Source: Ryuthela nishihirai
Taxonomy: Eukaryota; Arthropoda; Arachnida; Araneae; Heptathelidae
DNA length: 64,000 nucleotides
Direction of reading: 5' to 3'
Assembly (NCBI GenBank): GCA_038380435.1
Contig: JAWZYU010000010.1
Coordinates: 41,636,135 to 41,700,134 of the forward strand
The stretch's first letter is position 1, and every line of letters starts with the position of its first letter. Both the position numbers and the translations under genes were made by a program. The notes under the pieces are model-generated. The model made no database searches. It was not told where the DNA came from and worked only from the letters and a program-made list of their open reading frames with translations. This document shows, piece by piece, positions 10,426 through 20,345 of this stretch.

Positions 10426-11479
10426 CTCAGCTTTGTCAGCCAAGCCATCAAACCAAAGATTCTTATCAGCAGCTAACTGATCCTTTACACGTTTATTAAG
10501 CTCTCTGTAGTGCTTTCTATTAGGACTAGTAAGGTATTGATTAAGGGCATTCCTGCAGTTCATTCTTTCCGAAATAAGCTCAAGGGCCTTATCACTCAGA
10601 TAAGTCTGTCTCCTCTGCTCCTTTTTTTCTAAAAGAGTACTGTTAGTGTCCAAAAAAGCCTGTTTAAAATGATCCCATTCTTGCTCAACTTCAGTAGTAA
10701 GCATGCCATGACTGTCATAATCACTAAGTAACCTATCATGGTAAGCTTTGGCTATAACTGGCTATAACTGGGTCTTTCAGAGCGTCAGTATTAAAAGCAA
10801 ATTTTTTAACCCTAGCACAGCACTTTTTAAGAGTAAGTTGCAAGACACTTTTAACAAGGTAATGGTCAGATCCAATTTCAGCTCCCCTATATGACCTGGT
10901 ATTCCTAACAGAACTAGCCCATTTGCTGTTAATTAAAATGTAATCAATCATATTCTTATGCAGCCCATCAGGTGAAACCCATGTGTACTTATGTATGTCG
11001 CGGTGTTTGTAATAAGTGTTAGTTATTCTGAATCCATTGAGTTTACTTACCTGTAGGAGACGTTACCCATTGCCATTGCAGCTACCAATACCAAAAGGGC
11101 CTATTACTTCTCCCCAAAGGTCAGAGTCAGTACCAACTTTGGCATTGAAGTCACCTAGAACAAGGGTAATATCTCCTTTCTTGACAGAATTCAAAATATC
11201 CTGAAGTTGTTAATAAAACCTATCCTTCTCATCCTCATCGACATCTCATCAGTGGGGGCATAACAGCAGATAACATTCAAGTCTTTAACGCTTGTCTGAA
11301 ATTTTGCTGTAAGAAACCAGTTGTTGCTATTACACACACCGGCCACTAAGTAGAAACCTTTATGCAGATGTACATAAACGTCACTTGTGCAGCTTATATG
11401 CAAAATACGTCGTCACGTGCATCACCACGTGATCTAGGCAACTATTTAAGACTGCTACTCGTCAGTAGCGTTGATCACA

Positions 11480-12467
11480 ATGGGAAAAACAAAGGATCTT
11501 TCGGGATTGATAAAGTGCTTATTACGGGTGTCTGGCTGGAGCGACGGTTTTTTAAAACAGCAATGCTGACTCGTTTCTGAAAAGGTGAGATATCTCGGAT
11601 TTTTAATCAGGTGAAAAATAACCCATATTGCCTGTCTAAGAGATGTAAGTGTGGCGCGACAACAATTTGTCAGGAAAGGGATCGCCATCATCAGAGGCTT
11701 ACAGGGAGAAAAAGGACTTCTGTTCCCCACCCATATTTCAGCGAACTATACGCAGGGAATTGAAGAGGATTGGTATTAGCAGTCGCACGCCTATACGGAA
11801 GCCACTGATTTTTGCGAAGAACTGGAAAGTTCGTCTATAGTGGTGTCAAGAACACCGTGACTGGACACTGGAAGACGAAAAAAGTCCTGGTTCTACGAGT
11901 CGTGGTACACCTTGTTCTGTACTGATCGTAGGCAGAGAGTTTGGCAGGAGCCCCCATGAAGCAATGGGCCCATCTTGCTTTGTAAATACAACTCAAGGTT
12001 CTGGAGGAGTCATGGTGTGGGGCACGTTCTGTTGGTATGAAACGGGTCCCCTGATATTGCTGTAAGGTCGGGTGTCCTCCAAAGATTATCCGAACATTGT
12101 GCCGATCAAGTCCATTCTACAATGTTGACTTTTTATCCAGCAGGTGACGGCTGTTTCATGGACGATAATGCTACTGTCCGTCATTCAAGATGTGTTCAGC
12201 AGTGGTTCAGCAAGCATGACAGAGACTTCCACCATCTTCCCTGGCCACCACAAAGCCCGGATCTGAACCTCATTGGGAATGTATGGGACACATTAGAAAA
12301 ACAGATCCAGGAGCAAAGTAGACTTCCATCAAATCTGAGCCAATTAAAGAACTGTCTGGTGAACGCGATATGCTAGAGATATATAGGCATTCCAACATGT
12401 TGTGGAATCTATGTCAAACCGCATACATGCTGTAATTTGGGCTGAAGGAGCTCCAACTTGGTATTGA
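11480..12467 (+). pseudogene. Tc1-like transposase pseudogene
   Basis: The frame starts MGKTKDLSGLIKCL at 11480. Later pieces are CQERDRHHQRLTGRKR (second helix-turn-helix region), a GVMVWGTF-like core, FMDDNATVRHSRCVQQWF and WPPQSPDLNLIGNVWDTLEK (12122-12376). The end is AFQHVVESMSNRIHAVIWAE before TGA at 12465-12467. Total length matches an intact ~330-residue Tc1 transposase, but several frameshifts and stops interrupt it. Terminal repeats were not resolved. It abuts the 5' end of the RTE-like LINE. Confidence 0.85.
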
Positions 12468-12910
12468 ATAAATGTTTCTAATTCAGTGGTCCGAGTGTGT
12501 AGTATTTCTAACAGTTTTCATTCGAAATAGCCCCTGAGGAATATTTTAAAAAATGAGTATAATTGATAAAATAAGAATAAAAATAATGACTAGTTTTCTG
12601 ATTATGTCATATAATGCGTCAGAGAACTTTTTTCACGAAATCGTGCTAGAGCGGGTTCAAAATTTAAGCTAGAATTCATCTCTAGTTTGCTTATACCAGT
12701 GGTTTTCACAACAAGGGCGTTTTATTGTTTTTCTTTGGAAATATATTAAATAGAATATCGAATACTTCGTAGATTAACATAGCTTTCCATAAAGGAAAAA
12801 ACTATGCGAACCACTGCTTTATACCGATATTTTCAAGGAAAAATGTAAGTAGCTGTCTGCTGGGGAAAAATAATATATTCTGTGGCCCTTGAAAAATACA
12901 GAAACATGGA

Positions 12911-12950
12911 TTAGTTCTACTCCCATCGTTTGTAATGATGATAGATGCAT
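12911..12950 (+). mobile_element. 40-bp internal stub of the RTE-like LINE
   Basis: The plus strand reads codons for STPIVCNDDRCM. This matches the LINE interior at 10229-10190 on the minus strand (SSTPIVCNDDRCI) almost base for base. Sequence on either side does not match the LINE. Confidence 0.65.
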
Positions 12951-13629
12951 GACTTCAATGTTGGCCATATACCACAATCGGAAGATACTTTCGCTATCTC
13001 TAATTAAACCTACTAAATTCCACAGGGGTCGATAAATTACTGTTGCATTCTGATTTTTATCATAACTGGAGGGCAATATGCCGTCCCCAGCCATGATTGC
13101 CGCCATCTTTACCCCCTCCATCCCCATCTTTGCCATTTGGTAGAGCACGTAGGCTATGAAAAACAACCACCAGTAGCAGAGATATTGGTGGCAGAAACGT
13201 GTGTTGACAAACACGAGATAACCACATGCTATACGAAAACCTGTTTATTATTGAAAAGTACATAAAGGACCAGTTCGTTGACTAAAGAGACTAGCATCTA
13301 CAGGGGTTAATCAAAATAATGGAAACACGTACTGTTTGTGAAGAACATTTTATTAATAAGCTGTAGGCTCACCTCGGGCATTCAGAACAATAAGCAATTC
13401 GATGTGGAATTAGACTTTGTGTGCCTTCCCGCTACTCTGCAAGCGACAGGGGTAGCCTTCACACTAAATATGTGGTCTTCAACAAAGAACTAAGCTCATT
13501 GGTTCTTGCTGAAAATAACCTGGAACGGGTGCTTTGTTTCTGCGAGATCTATCACTCTATAATAAACATTATGTCCAGGAAAAGAAGTTTGCTCTTTCGT
13601 TTGCCTTTGCTAATCATATAATAAAATAA
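12951..13629. other. Nothing certain; possible Tc1 terminus near 13300
   Basis: GGTTAATCAAAATAATGGAA at about 13303 resembles a Tc1-type terminal repeat, but no partner was found. The minus-strand frames around 12819-13263 show no recognisable domain. Confidence 0.3.
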
Positions 13630-13662
13630 AAAAATAAATACCCCCTCAAGCAGCTAGGCGTA
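13630..13662 (-). mobile_element. SINE-L 3'-end stub
   Basis: Only the SINE-L tail (AAATAAATACCCCCTCAAGCA on the plus strand) is present, flanked by similar TAATAAAA-type sequence on both sides that may be a target duplication. Confidence 0.6.
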
Positions 13663-13844
13663 GTAATAAAAAAATATCGCACTAAATGGGTCGCGAAATT
13701 TTTATGATTGAAAAAGATAAGGCGATTTTCACATTTTAATATTCAAAAGGCTGACACTGTTACAAAAACCATTTGTGTGTGACACCTGTCGAATTTCAAG
13801 AAATTTTGGCTATTGTTTTTTATTCTTTATCTAAAGAGGTTTTG

Positions 13845-13925
13845 GCGATTTAGAAGGACACGAAATTGTGGAAATCAATTTCTGTAGCTGAAAGATTGGC
13901 GCTAACAATAAGGCAAGATGCTTTT
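13845..13925 (+). pseudogene. Possible PIF/Harbinger (HARBI1-like) transposase remnant
   Basis: The plus frame gives DTKLWKSISVAERLALTIRQ, close to the conserved block of HARBI1-type nucleases just before the helix-turn-helix. After ~20 residues the match is lost. The downstream frame to 14078 (SDLDSQYLDSQCFVHRGKLK) is unrecognised. Short, so tentative. Confidence 0.35.
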
Positions 13926-14598
13926 AGAATTGTTCTTAGCTCGTTTTCCAAAATAGCTAACGTTTTCACTTTGTGGTCTGACTTAGATAGTCAATACTTA
14001 GACAGTCAATGTTTTGTTCATAGAGGTAAATTAAAAATTCCTTTTGAATTTGATAAGATTGATGAACTACTACGATGATTCGCACTTTCAAATCTCCCCA
14101 AACTTTTAATGGTGCTCTCTAATAAACGATACAAAATTTTGAAAACTAAAATTTGAAACGAATATGAATATAGGCTGGAAATTTTTGTGGTGGAATATGA
14201 ATGCCGAGGTTTGCATTGATCGCAATGAGTTGATTATATGCATCATTATCTTCGATTAGTGGTGGGGGGCGGGAGTTTTTTTGCTCTAAAAGATAACTGG
14301 AAGAAAACCGTTGGATAATTACTGATGAAATATTATGATTCACATTTTCAAATCCTCAAGTAATAGGTTTCATGTTTTGACAATGTTAAATCTGCAAAAT
14401 ATGAAACTCGAAAGGATTATTGCAAGCGACCTGTTTATGTAGAAATTCAAAATTTCGGCAGTAGACTGTCAAGAGATAGTATGTAGTAGATGTATAGCAC
14501 TAACAGCCACGACTGACAACGTCTTTTAAGTAATCAATTCACCAGATTGTTCGGAAAAAATAATTGAAGGGTAATGTTTAAACAAGAACAATGTTATA

Positions 14599-14792
14599 AA
14601 ATAATCAATACTCCCTCAAGCAGCTGCTTGCCACAGAGGTCTGACAGGAGCCTGTCACTTTATATGCCATAGCAGGTCTGAGAGGATGGCAGGCCCTCAG
14701 CAGAAAAACGACACAAACAGCCATGCCTTACCCGTGGCTCGAACCCAGGTCCCTTAGATCAGTAGCCAAGCGTGCTAACTACTCGGCCATGG
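14599..14792 (-). mobile_element. SINE-L copy, nearly full length
   Basis: Contains the tRNA-like head (CTCGAACCCAGGTCCCTTAG on the plus strand is the B-box side), the central GAGAGGATGGCAGG block and the CTCAAGCAGCTGCTTGCC end. No clear target duplication was found. Confidence 0.8.
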
Positions 14793-15435
14793 GACAGCAT
14801 ATTTTCATAAAATTATTATCTAGTACTTTTTCCTCTATGTTATTTTTAATGGGATTACTGTAATATAATATAGGTAAAATATTTTCTTTTAAAAGTTTTC
14901 TAAAGGTCCACATCAATCCAGGTCCTAATGTGTTGCATATTATTTGTTACATTAAAAATTAATGTCTTGACAGGATGAGAATCATAGGCACATACATGTA
15001 ATGTAGTACATTATTTGAACTAACTCAACTTTCTAATTGCATAAATATTTATAAATTTATTTCAAGTTTCAGATTCCGCATATGTATTCAGAGAAACATA
15101 CTGCTTACATTAGAGTAAGCAGTAATTAAATAATGCTCGATAATATATTAAAATTATTATACGAAAACATTACTCACATACGATATTATGGAATGCATTC
15201 TCTTCCGTTTCGTTCCTTTGTGCAAACAATCAATCTCCTTATCACCAAGTGGAACATCTAAAGTTAAATATTTCACCTTATGCACGGCATGTGGTTAAAG
15301 GGGGGAGGGGGGGGGAGAATCTCCCAAATTGTATACGTTTTAAAATTTATGTGCATTTTTAGCTACTCCTAGAAAAAATCCTACTCCTAAACATATTTCC
15401 AAAACTTTTTGTATAGTTGCAAAAGAAAAACTCGT

Positions 15436-16440
15436 TTAACGTTGAAGATTTATATACGCAGATATTCCGTTAGTGAAATATCTCCAAATATTCATTATGT
15501 ACCTTCGCCTGGCCGTTCTAACAGCGTCATTCGTCAGCGGTCGTTTGATTGACTTTTGTTTAATGGAATATGGGACCATTCTTCCTGTAAAATATGGCTC
15601 AATTGTACCAGTGACGCTGGAGGTGAAAGGTGTGATCTGATCTTGCGTTTCAGATATTCCCATAAATGTTCAATAATATTGAGGTGGCCAGGGTAGCTGC
15701 TGTATCTCATCTTCTGTAAACCACAAGTTTCGCACAATGTACGGGTGCATTATCCGCTTGAAACTAGGGAAAGTCATTAGGGAACAATGCTTGCATCATT
15801 GGGTTTAGGTGTTCCCCGAGAATGGATTCGTACATTGCGGATGTGATACGACCCTGCAGAATAATTAATGGCGCGCTGCAGAATAATTAATCCCTGATGC
15901 TGTGGGGTGCCATATTATGGCACCCCACAGCATCAGGGATCCACCTCCATGCTTCAGTCGGGGTGGTACGCATCTACAGGTTTTCGCCAGACATACTCTA
16001 TCAGCGATGGGAAACAAATATGTAGCATGATTCATCCATGGAGCCATACCTCCGTGGATTCATCAGACCAGATGACACGTTGTCAGTCTTTAGCATCCCT
16101 GTTTTTATGTGCTTTGCACCACCTTACACATTTCATTGCATTGATGTTGGTAATCATAGGCGTGTGGATTGCAACACGGTCATAAATACTGCCACGATGA
16201 AGTTTCCGACGAACTGTTATGATGGAAACGGGATCATTCCGGCTGGTGTTCAACTATGCTATTTGCGGTGACGTGGTCTTGTGCTTCCGTTGAACAATCC
16301 GTGCCAACGTTCACCTGTCTGACAACTTCATATGGCGTTCACAATTTGCACGTTTGGAGAAAACGCCGTTCCTTTCGATAGGTAGTCATAATCTTCGATA
16401 CAGTTCCTTGTTTACACCTACTGTTTCGGTTACTGAAGCT
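15436..16440 (-). pseudogene. Tc1-like transposase pseudogene
   Basis: Read from 16440 down: an N-terminal part with RGASVTETVG-like codons, a middle with an Asp-containing WSDEST-like site near 16060, and a core with PPRLKHGGGSLMLWGAII (15990-15910). The C-terminal PGHLNIIEHLWEYLKRKIR (15737-15534) follows, then a tail ending near 15436. Catalytic core order matches Tc1. The frame is broken several times, and a 25-bp inverted duplication plus a small tandem duplication sit just past the LMLWG motif. Confidence 0.8.
15890..15940. repeat. 25-bp perfect inverted duplication, 1-nt loop
   Basis: 15890-15914 and 15916-15940 are exact reverse complements (core CTGATGCTGTGGGGTGCCAT). The parental sequence is the GGSLMLWGA codons of the Tc1 pseudogene, so the other arm is a secondary copy. 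A direct duplication of CTGCAGAATAATTAAT lies immediately left. Confidence 0.92.
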
Positions 16441-16478
16441 CCTCGCCACGGCAGCAATTTAGAACCACAGTGTCAGCA

Positions 16479-16519
16479 GGGAGATGCTCTGTTTCCCAAA
16501 GGAAAACAGAGCATCTCCC
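16479..16519. repeat. 16-bp perfect inverted duplication, 9-nt loop
   Basis: GGGAGATGCTCTGTTT (16479-16494) is the reverse complement of 16504-16519. It lies just outside the 5' end of the Tc1 pseudogene. Confidence 0.9.
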
Positions 16520-17865
16520 TTTGTATCTGTGAACATAAAAGCCAATCGTTTCTTGGCCTAGTGAGTTTGTGAATTAGTGAGTGGTTAAAACAGCGAGTTT
16601 TACTGATGAATTTTTTAGTACTCCTCGTTAAAAGGGCCCGAGGAAATCAACAGGAACATTTCGCACGTGCCCCAATTCGAAGTTGAGTAGGAATGATTCA
16701 TTGTTCTCTCTGGCAAACTAACAATTTAGTATATAGCTAAAATAGTGATAGAGTAGTTAAACTTGCTAGTTGTATATCTATGCAAATTTAGTTCGTAAAA
16801 AGCGGTTTTGTCTAGGTAACCTCAACAACTGTCTTAAGGACAGCATCTGCTCACACACAGTTTAAATAAATTCTTAACCAAACTGCCAGATTCATGTCAT
16901 CCAGAGTGCCTTTATTATAGCCCAGTGAAAGATGTCTTGCCGAGCTAAGTGACCAGCTAATTAAAAAGTGCGAGTGGAAATCAGATTGCCAGAGCATCTT
17001 CGCTAAGCCCAGTGACAATCTGCAGCTTGTGTATTTTCTAGGTGGTGGACCCCCTGAGGAAAAGGAGGATCAGACAGGAAGTCTGTTTGGCAAGAGACAG
17101 TCAAATGGTCTGCTTTTACTACTTTTTATTGCGCTGACGCCACCGAAACTAATTGACTATCCATCAAGTGCGAAGCTCCAGTAAAGTAGAACACGCACTT
17201 GGAGTTAATTAACATCTTTATTTAGTAGTTTACTAAATAAAGCTTATTTGTACTTCATTGATGCCAGAACTAACTTGTAGGATATTAACTGTGGGCTGGG
17301 AAAGGGAGATTTCCAATATCCACACTTATCCTTTCTTCATGCGACCTTTATATGGCAGCTACAAATTCTTGGTATGCAGTATAGAGATACACAGGACAAT
17401 ACAAATTTTCAGGATCACCCCTTAGCCTAAAAGTTCATGTTACTCAACCTCTCGGACCGTGCATCATTAGTAGCAACTCTTGTCTTTCTTCTCCATTGCA
17501 TTTCTTTGCCCTTGGCTAGGTTGGGCTCTCGTGAGCCCATTGTTATTCTTGTTGGTTTGCCAACCTCACAGAATTTAAAGTTGATTTTAAAATATTCAGC
17601 AAAATAATTCTCTTGAATAAATACTGAATATATAAATGTAAAGAAGTCAATAAAAATCTACATTGTGAATTCATTTCACTCTGTTTTGCTTACAAGCAAC
17701 GGACATTATGGAGGACATTCAAAAAGTTCTTGATTCATATCTGTAGACTGCACTCGTTCCTTCGAAAGAGCTACGAATTGTTTGAAAGCGTACCTAAATT
17801 TGTCATTACGTGTTAAAAACCAAGGCCGTATCATCATTTCTCTCTTAGGTGGCTGGGGGAAAGTT
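16520..17865. other. Intergenic, nothing recognised
   Basis: No coding or repeat family recognised. A 12-bp hairpin (CTTTATTTAGTA, 17216-17227 with 17231-17242, 3-nt loop) is the only structure noted. Confidence 0.4.
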
Positions 17866-17869
17866 CTGT

Positions 17870-18914
17870 CTTCGATATCTGTTCATTGCTGCTATGGAGC
17901 TTACAAAAAAAAAAAGGAAATATTTTACATCTTCTCAAGGATGCAGCTTGGGGACGACGCAGAAAAAATTAATGCCGATTTATCAAAAGTATATGGAGAC
18001 CATGCTGTTCATATGGTACTATTGAGGGATGGATGCGTAAATTCAGAGGCCGGCAAAGCTTCGAATATGAAGACCAAAGGAGGCCGTGAACGAGAGAACC
18101 ATCATTGCTGTTCGTGAACTCGTCAAGGAAAACCCACACATCACCCTTCAGGTTTGATGTTCAAGTTTAGATGTCAATGCATCGAATGGTAGTGTGGAAA
18201 CAACTATTCATCAACATTTAAAGTTCCGAAAGATCAGTACCAAATGGGTACCCCACAAAATGACAGAATAACAAAAAAAGGCTAGTCAACTCGTACAAGG
18301 TTCTGGCAATATTCGTATCTAGTGGTCCCAAACGTTAACAGACATTGTCACAGATGGTGAGACGTGATTTTGTTGCAACTCCCAGAAAGAAGATAACTAT
18401 ATTTGGGTTGAGGAAGATCCCAAATCTGCAGCCTTAAATACTCTGAGAAGACTTTTGCTCAAGGAAGATGTTCACAATTTTTTTTGTTCCCCAGGAGTGG
18501 TAGCCGTGGGCACCTTACCGAAAAAAATGACTATATATAGTATAGCCAATACTACACGAACACTGTTTTGCCCAAAATGGTTGAGATGAAGGAGCAGCGT
18601 CCAACAACAGCCATGTCAAGGGTTCTTTTTCATGACAATGCCAGTGCAACAAAACCCCGCAAGTTACGGCCTATCTGGAGCAGGAAAAATATCACTCATT
18701 ATTGTCCTATATTGCACCATGCGATTTTTGTTTCCAAAAATTAAAAAGGAATTTTCTGGGAAGCATTTTTCAAGGGTGCAAGAACTTGCAAAATGCATTC
18801 ATTCAGAGAGTTGCGGACTATTCCCCAACAGGAGTTCCATCAAGCATTCCAGAAATGGTATAGACATCTGCAACCTTGCACAGATGCTGTAGGTGAGTAC
18901 TTTGAACCACAGTA
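17870..18914 (+). pseudogene. Mariner-like transposase pseudogene
   Basis: Plus strand. The N-terminal region reads MQLGDDAEKINADLSKVYGD then a mariner-like ERWMRKFRGRQSFEYEDQ after a frameshift. A late catalytic region follows near 18700 (APCDF, with KLKKEFSGKHFS and VQELAKCIHSE), then FHQAFQKWYRHLQPCTDAV and a stop near 18914. APCDF holds the last Asp of a mariner-type triad. The frame is shifted and stopped many times. Terminal repeats were not identified. A LINE stub has inserted just downstream. Confidence 0.8.
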
Positions 18915-18983
18915 AAAGTTTTGTTGAGGTAAATGCAATGGTTTTTGTTCTGCAGATGCATGTCAAGAACTTTTTGAACGCCC

Positions 18984-19068
18984 TCGTAATTGAATGATTG
19001 GTTGGTTGTTTGGTGTTTTATGGCGCATTGGCAGCTTAGGCCATAATGCGCCAGTCGTAATTGAATGA
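18984..19068 (-). mobile_element. 57-bp I-like LINE 3' stub with 14-bp target duplication
   Basis: 18998-19054 matches the last ~57 bases of the I-like LINE 3' UTR (GTTTTATGGCGCATTGGCAG on the plus strand, preceded by GGTTGG repeats). TCGTAATTGAATGA flanks it at 18984-18997 and 19055-19068. Confidence 0.9.
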
Positions 19069-20243
19069 CGGCGCAGCCCTGCCCCAATAGGTACACATTT
19101 TTTCAAAATTAGGTAAACAAAAAATGGAATTTTTGCTTTATTAGAAACAAACATTGTTACAAAAATCGTAGCCGACAGTTTCTTCACAAATATATAAAGA
19201 GCATTCAATTGAAAACTGGACCTCTACGTAAGTTGTTCACCTTTTAGTTGAATGTAGTAGCGTATGTTCCATGAGTGTAAGACATGCTTTGATTATGTTT
19301 GTTAAAAGTACAATAAATCATTTTTTTTAAATTGATAATTATTTTTTCTTTTTACACTAATATAGTTTTTTTTCTCCCGTCTATGTGTGCAATTTGCTTT
19401 TAAATTACTCAGTACCATATTTTAATGCCTTGTAACCTTCAGTACATAAGAATCCATTAATTCTAAAAATTGATATTTGAGGGAACTCTCGACTCTTCAA
19501 GACATTTTAACTTCTATTAAATATGGAACAGGGATGAAACTTCTGTAATGAATGTCCGATAGCTGTCTCCCATAATCCCTTTCATAATTTTCAACCTTAC
19601 AATACACTCATCCCAAACCACAATATCGGGAAAATATGCAGAATATCCAACTTCTAGATATTGACAGGTTATCTTAGATATCTTATGGCTATTTTCGCCG
19701 TATAGTGGTTGTGTGGGATTATTTATAGGAATTACGCAGACGTGACAAATTATTCGGCCAGCTGGTCATATCATTCCTATTAAACTTTTTTTGTATGGAA
19801 TTTGTAAGTCACAAACTTTCTCAATGTTATGTTTTTGACATTGGTTTTGAAAACTCGTACAGAATTTTCTAGATTTCACTTTAGGAACCTCGGAAAAATT
19901 TTTACTATAATTAATAAAAGTTCAAAAACTTAAATTAGCGAAATCAGGGCTCAAAATGGAAAATGTTACGATGCGGAAAGCTTGTTACTGTTGATATAAC
20001 ACATGGCAGTAAATGTGAACTTTATATTGCTTTTATTATAGTAATGCACTCAAAGCATTGTCGAATCTACAAACATTGTAGACATAAGGTTTTATCTCTG
20101 TAGGAATCAGGTGGCAATGATTTTATTAATATATCGAAACGGTATAACTAAATTTCTGAAGAGAGGAACGATATTACCAATGCGTATGAAGAACCAGAAC
20201 AGTATTCCGGTCCATTTTGATCTCGACCATGAGAGCCGGAAAC
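19069..20243. other. Mariner 3' flank and AT-rich DNA
   Basis: No gene or repeat recognised beyond the likely mariner 3' untranslated part. Confidence 0.35.
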
Positions 20244-20345
20244 GTTAAACATAATAAATAATACCCTTCAAACAGCTGCTTGCCACAGAGGTCTGATAGG
20301 AGTCTGTCAGTTTGTATGCGACAGCAGAAGGTTAAATATAATAAA
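20244..20345 (-). mobile_element. SINE-L copy, 5'-truncated, with ~15-bp target duplication
   Basis: The 3' ~73 bp of SINE-L, bounded by GTTAAACATAATAAA and GTTAAATATAATAAA (one mismatch), a target-site duplication. Confidence 0.85.

Larger units (their letters stand above)
8346..11403 (-). mobile_element. RTE-like LINE, largest copy, decayed
   Basis: Minus strand, 5' at right. The APE-type endonuclease has CCYAPTDE (~11250), LVLGDFNAKVG (~11140) and YRGAEIGSDHYLV (~10870). A Lys-rich linker (10704-10357) follows. The reverse transcriptase includes KDFTRAIVIPIFKKGD, DEQCGFRSGRGCVDQIF, SFVDFKKAFDSVDR and LDYADDLALLA, so the YADD box is intact. The C-terminus has RERLRWFGHVSRMNNYRL. The 3' end reads GCTGCTTGAGGATGATGATGATG. 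Family assignment to RTE-like is by overall motif resemblance. Frameshifts, a GVRQLC change (normally GVRQGC), a SINE stub, an inverted duplication and a tandem duplication make it inactive. Confidence 0.85.

Noticed and set aside
13299..13330. Tc1-type terminal inverted repeat
   Set aside because: One end only; no convincing partner or linked transposase could be assigned.
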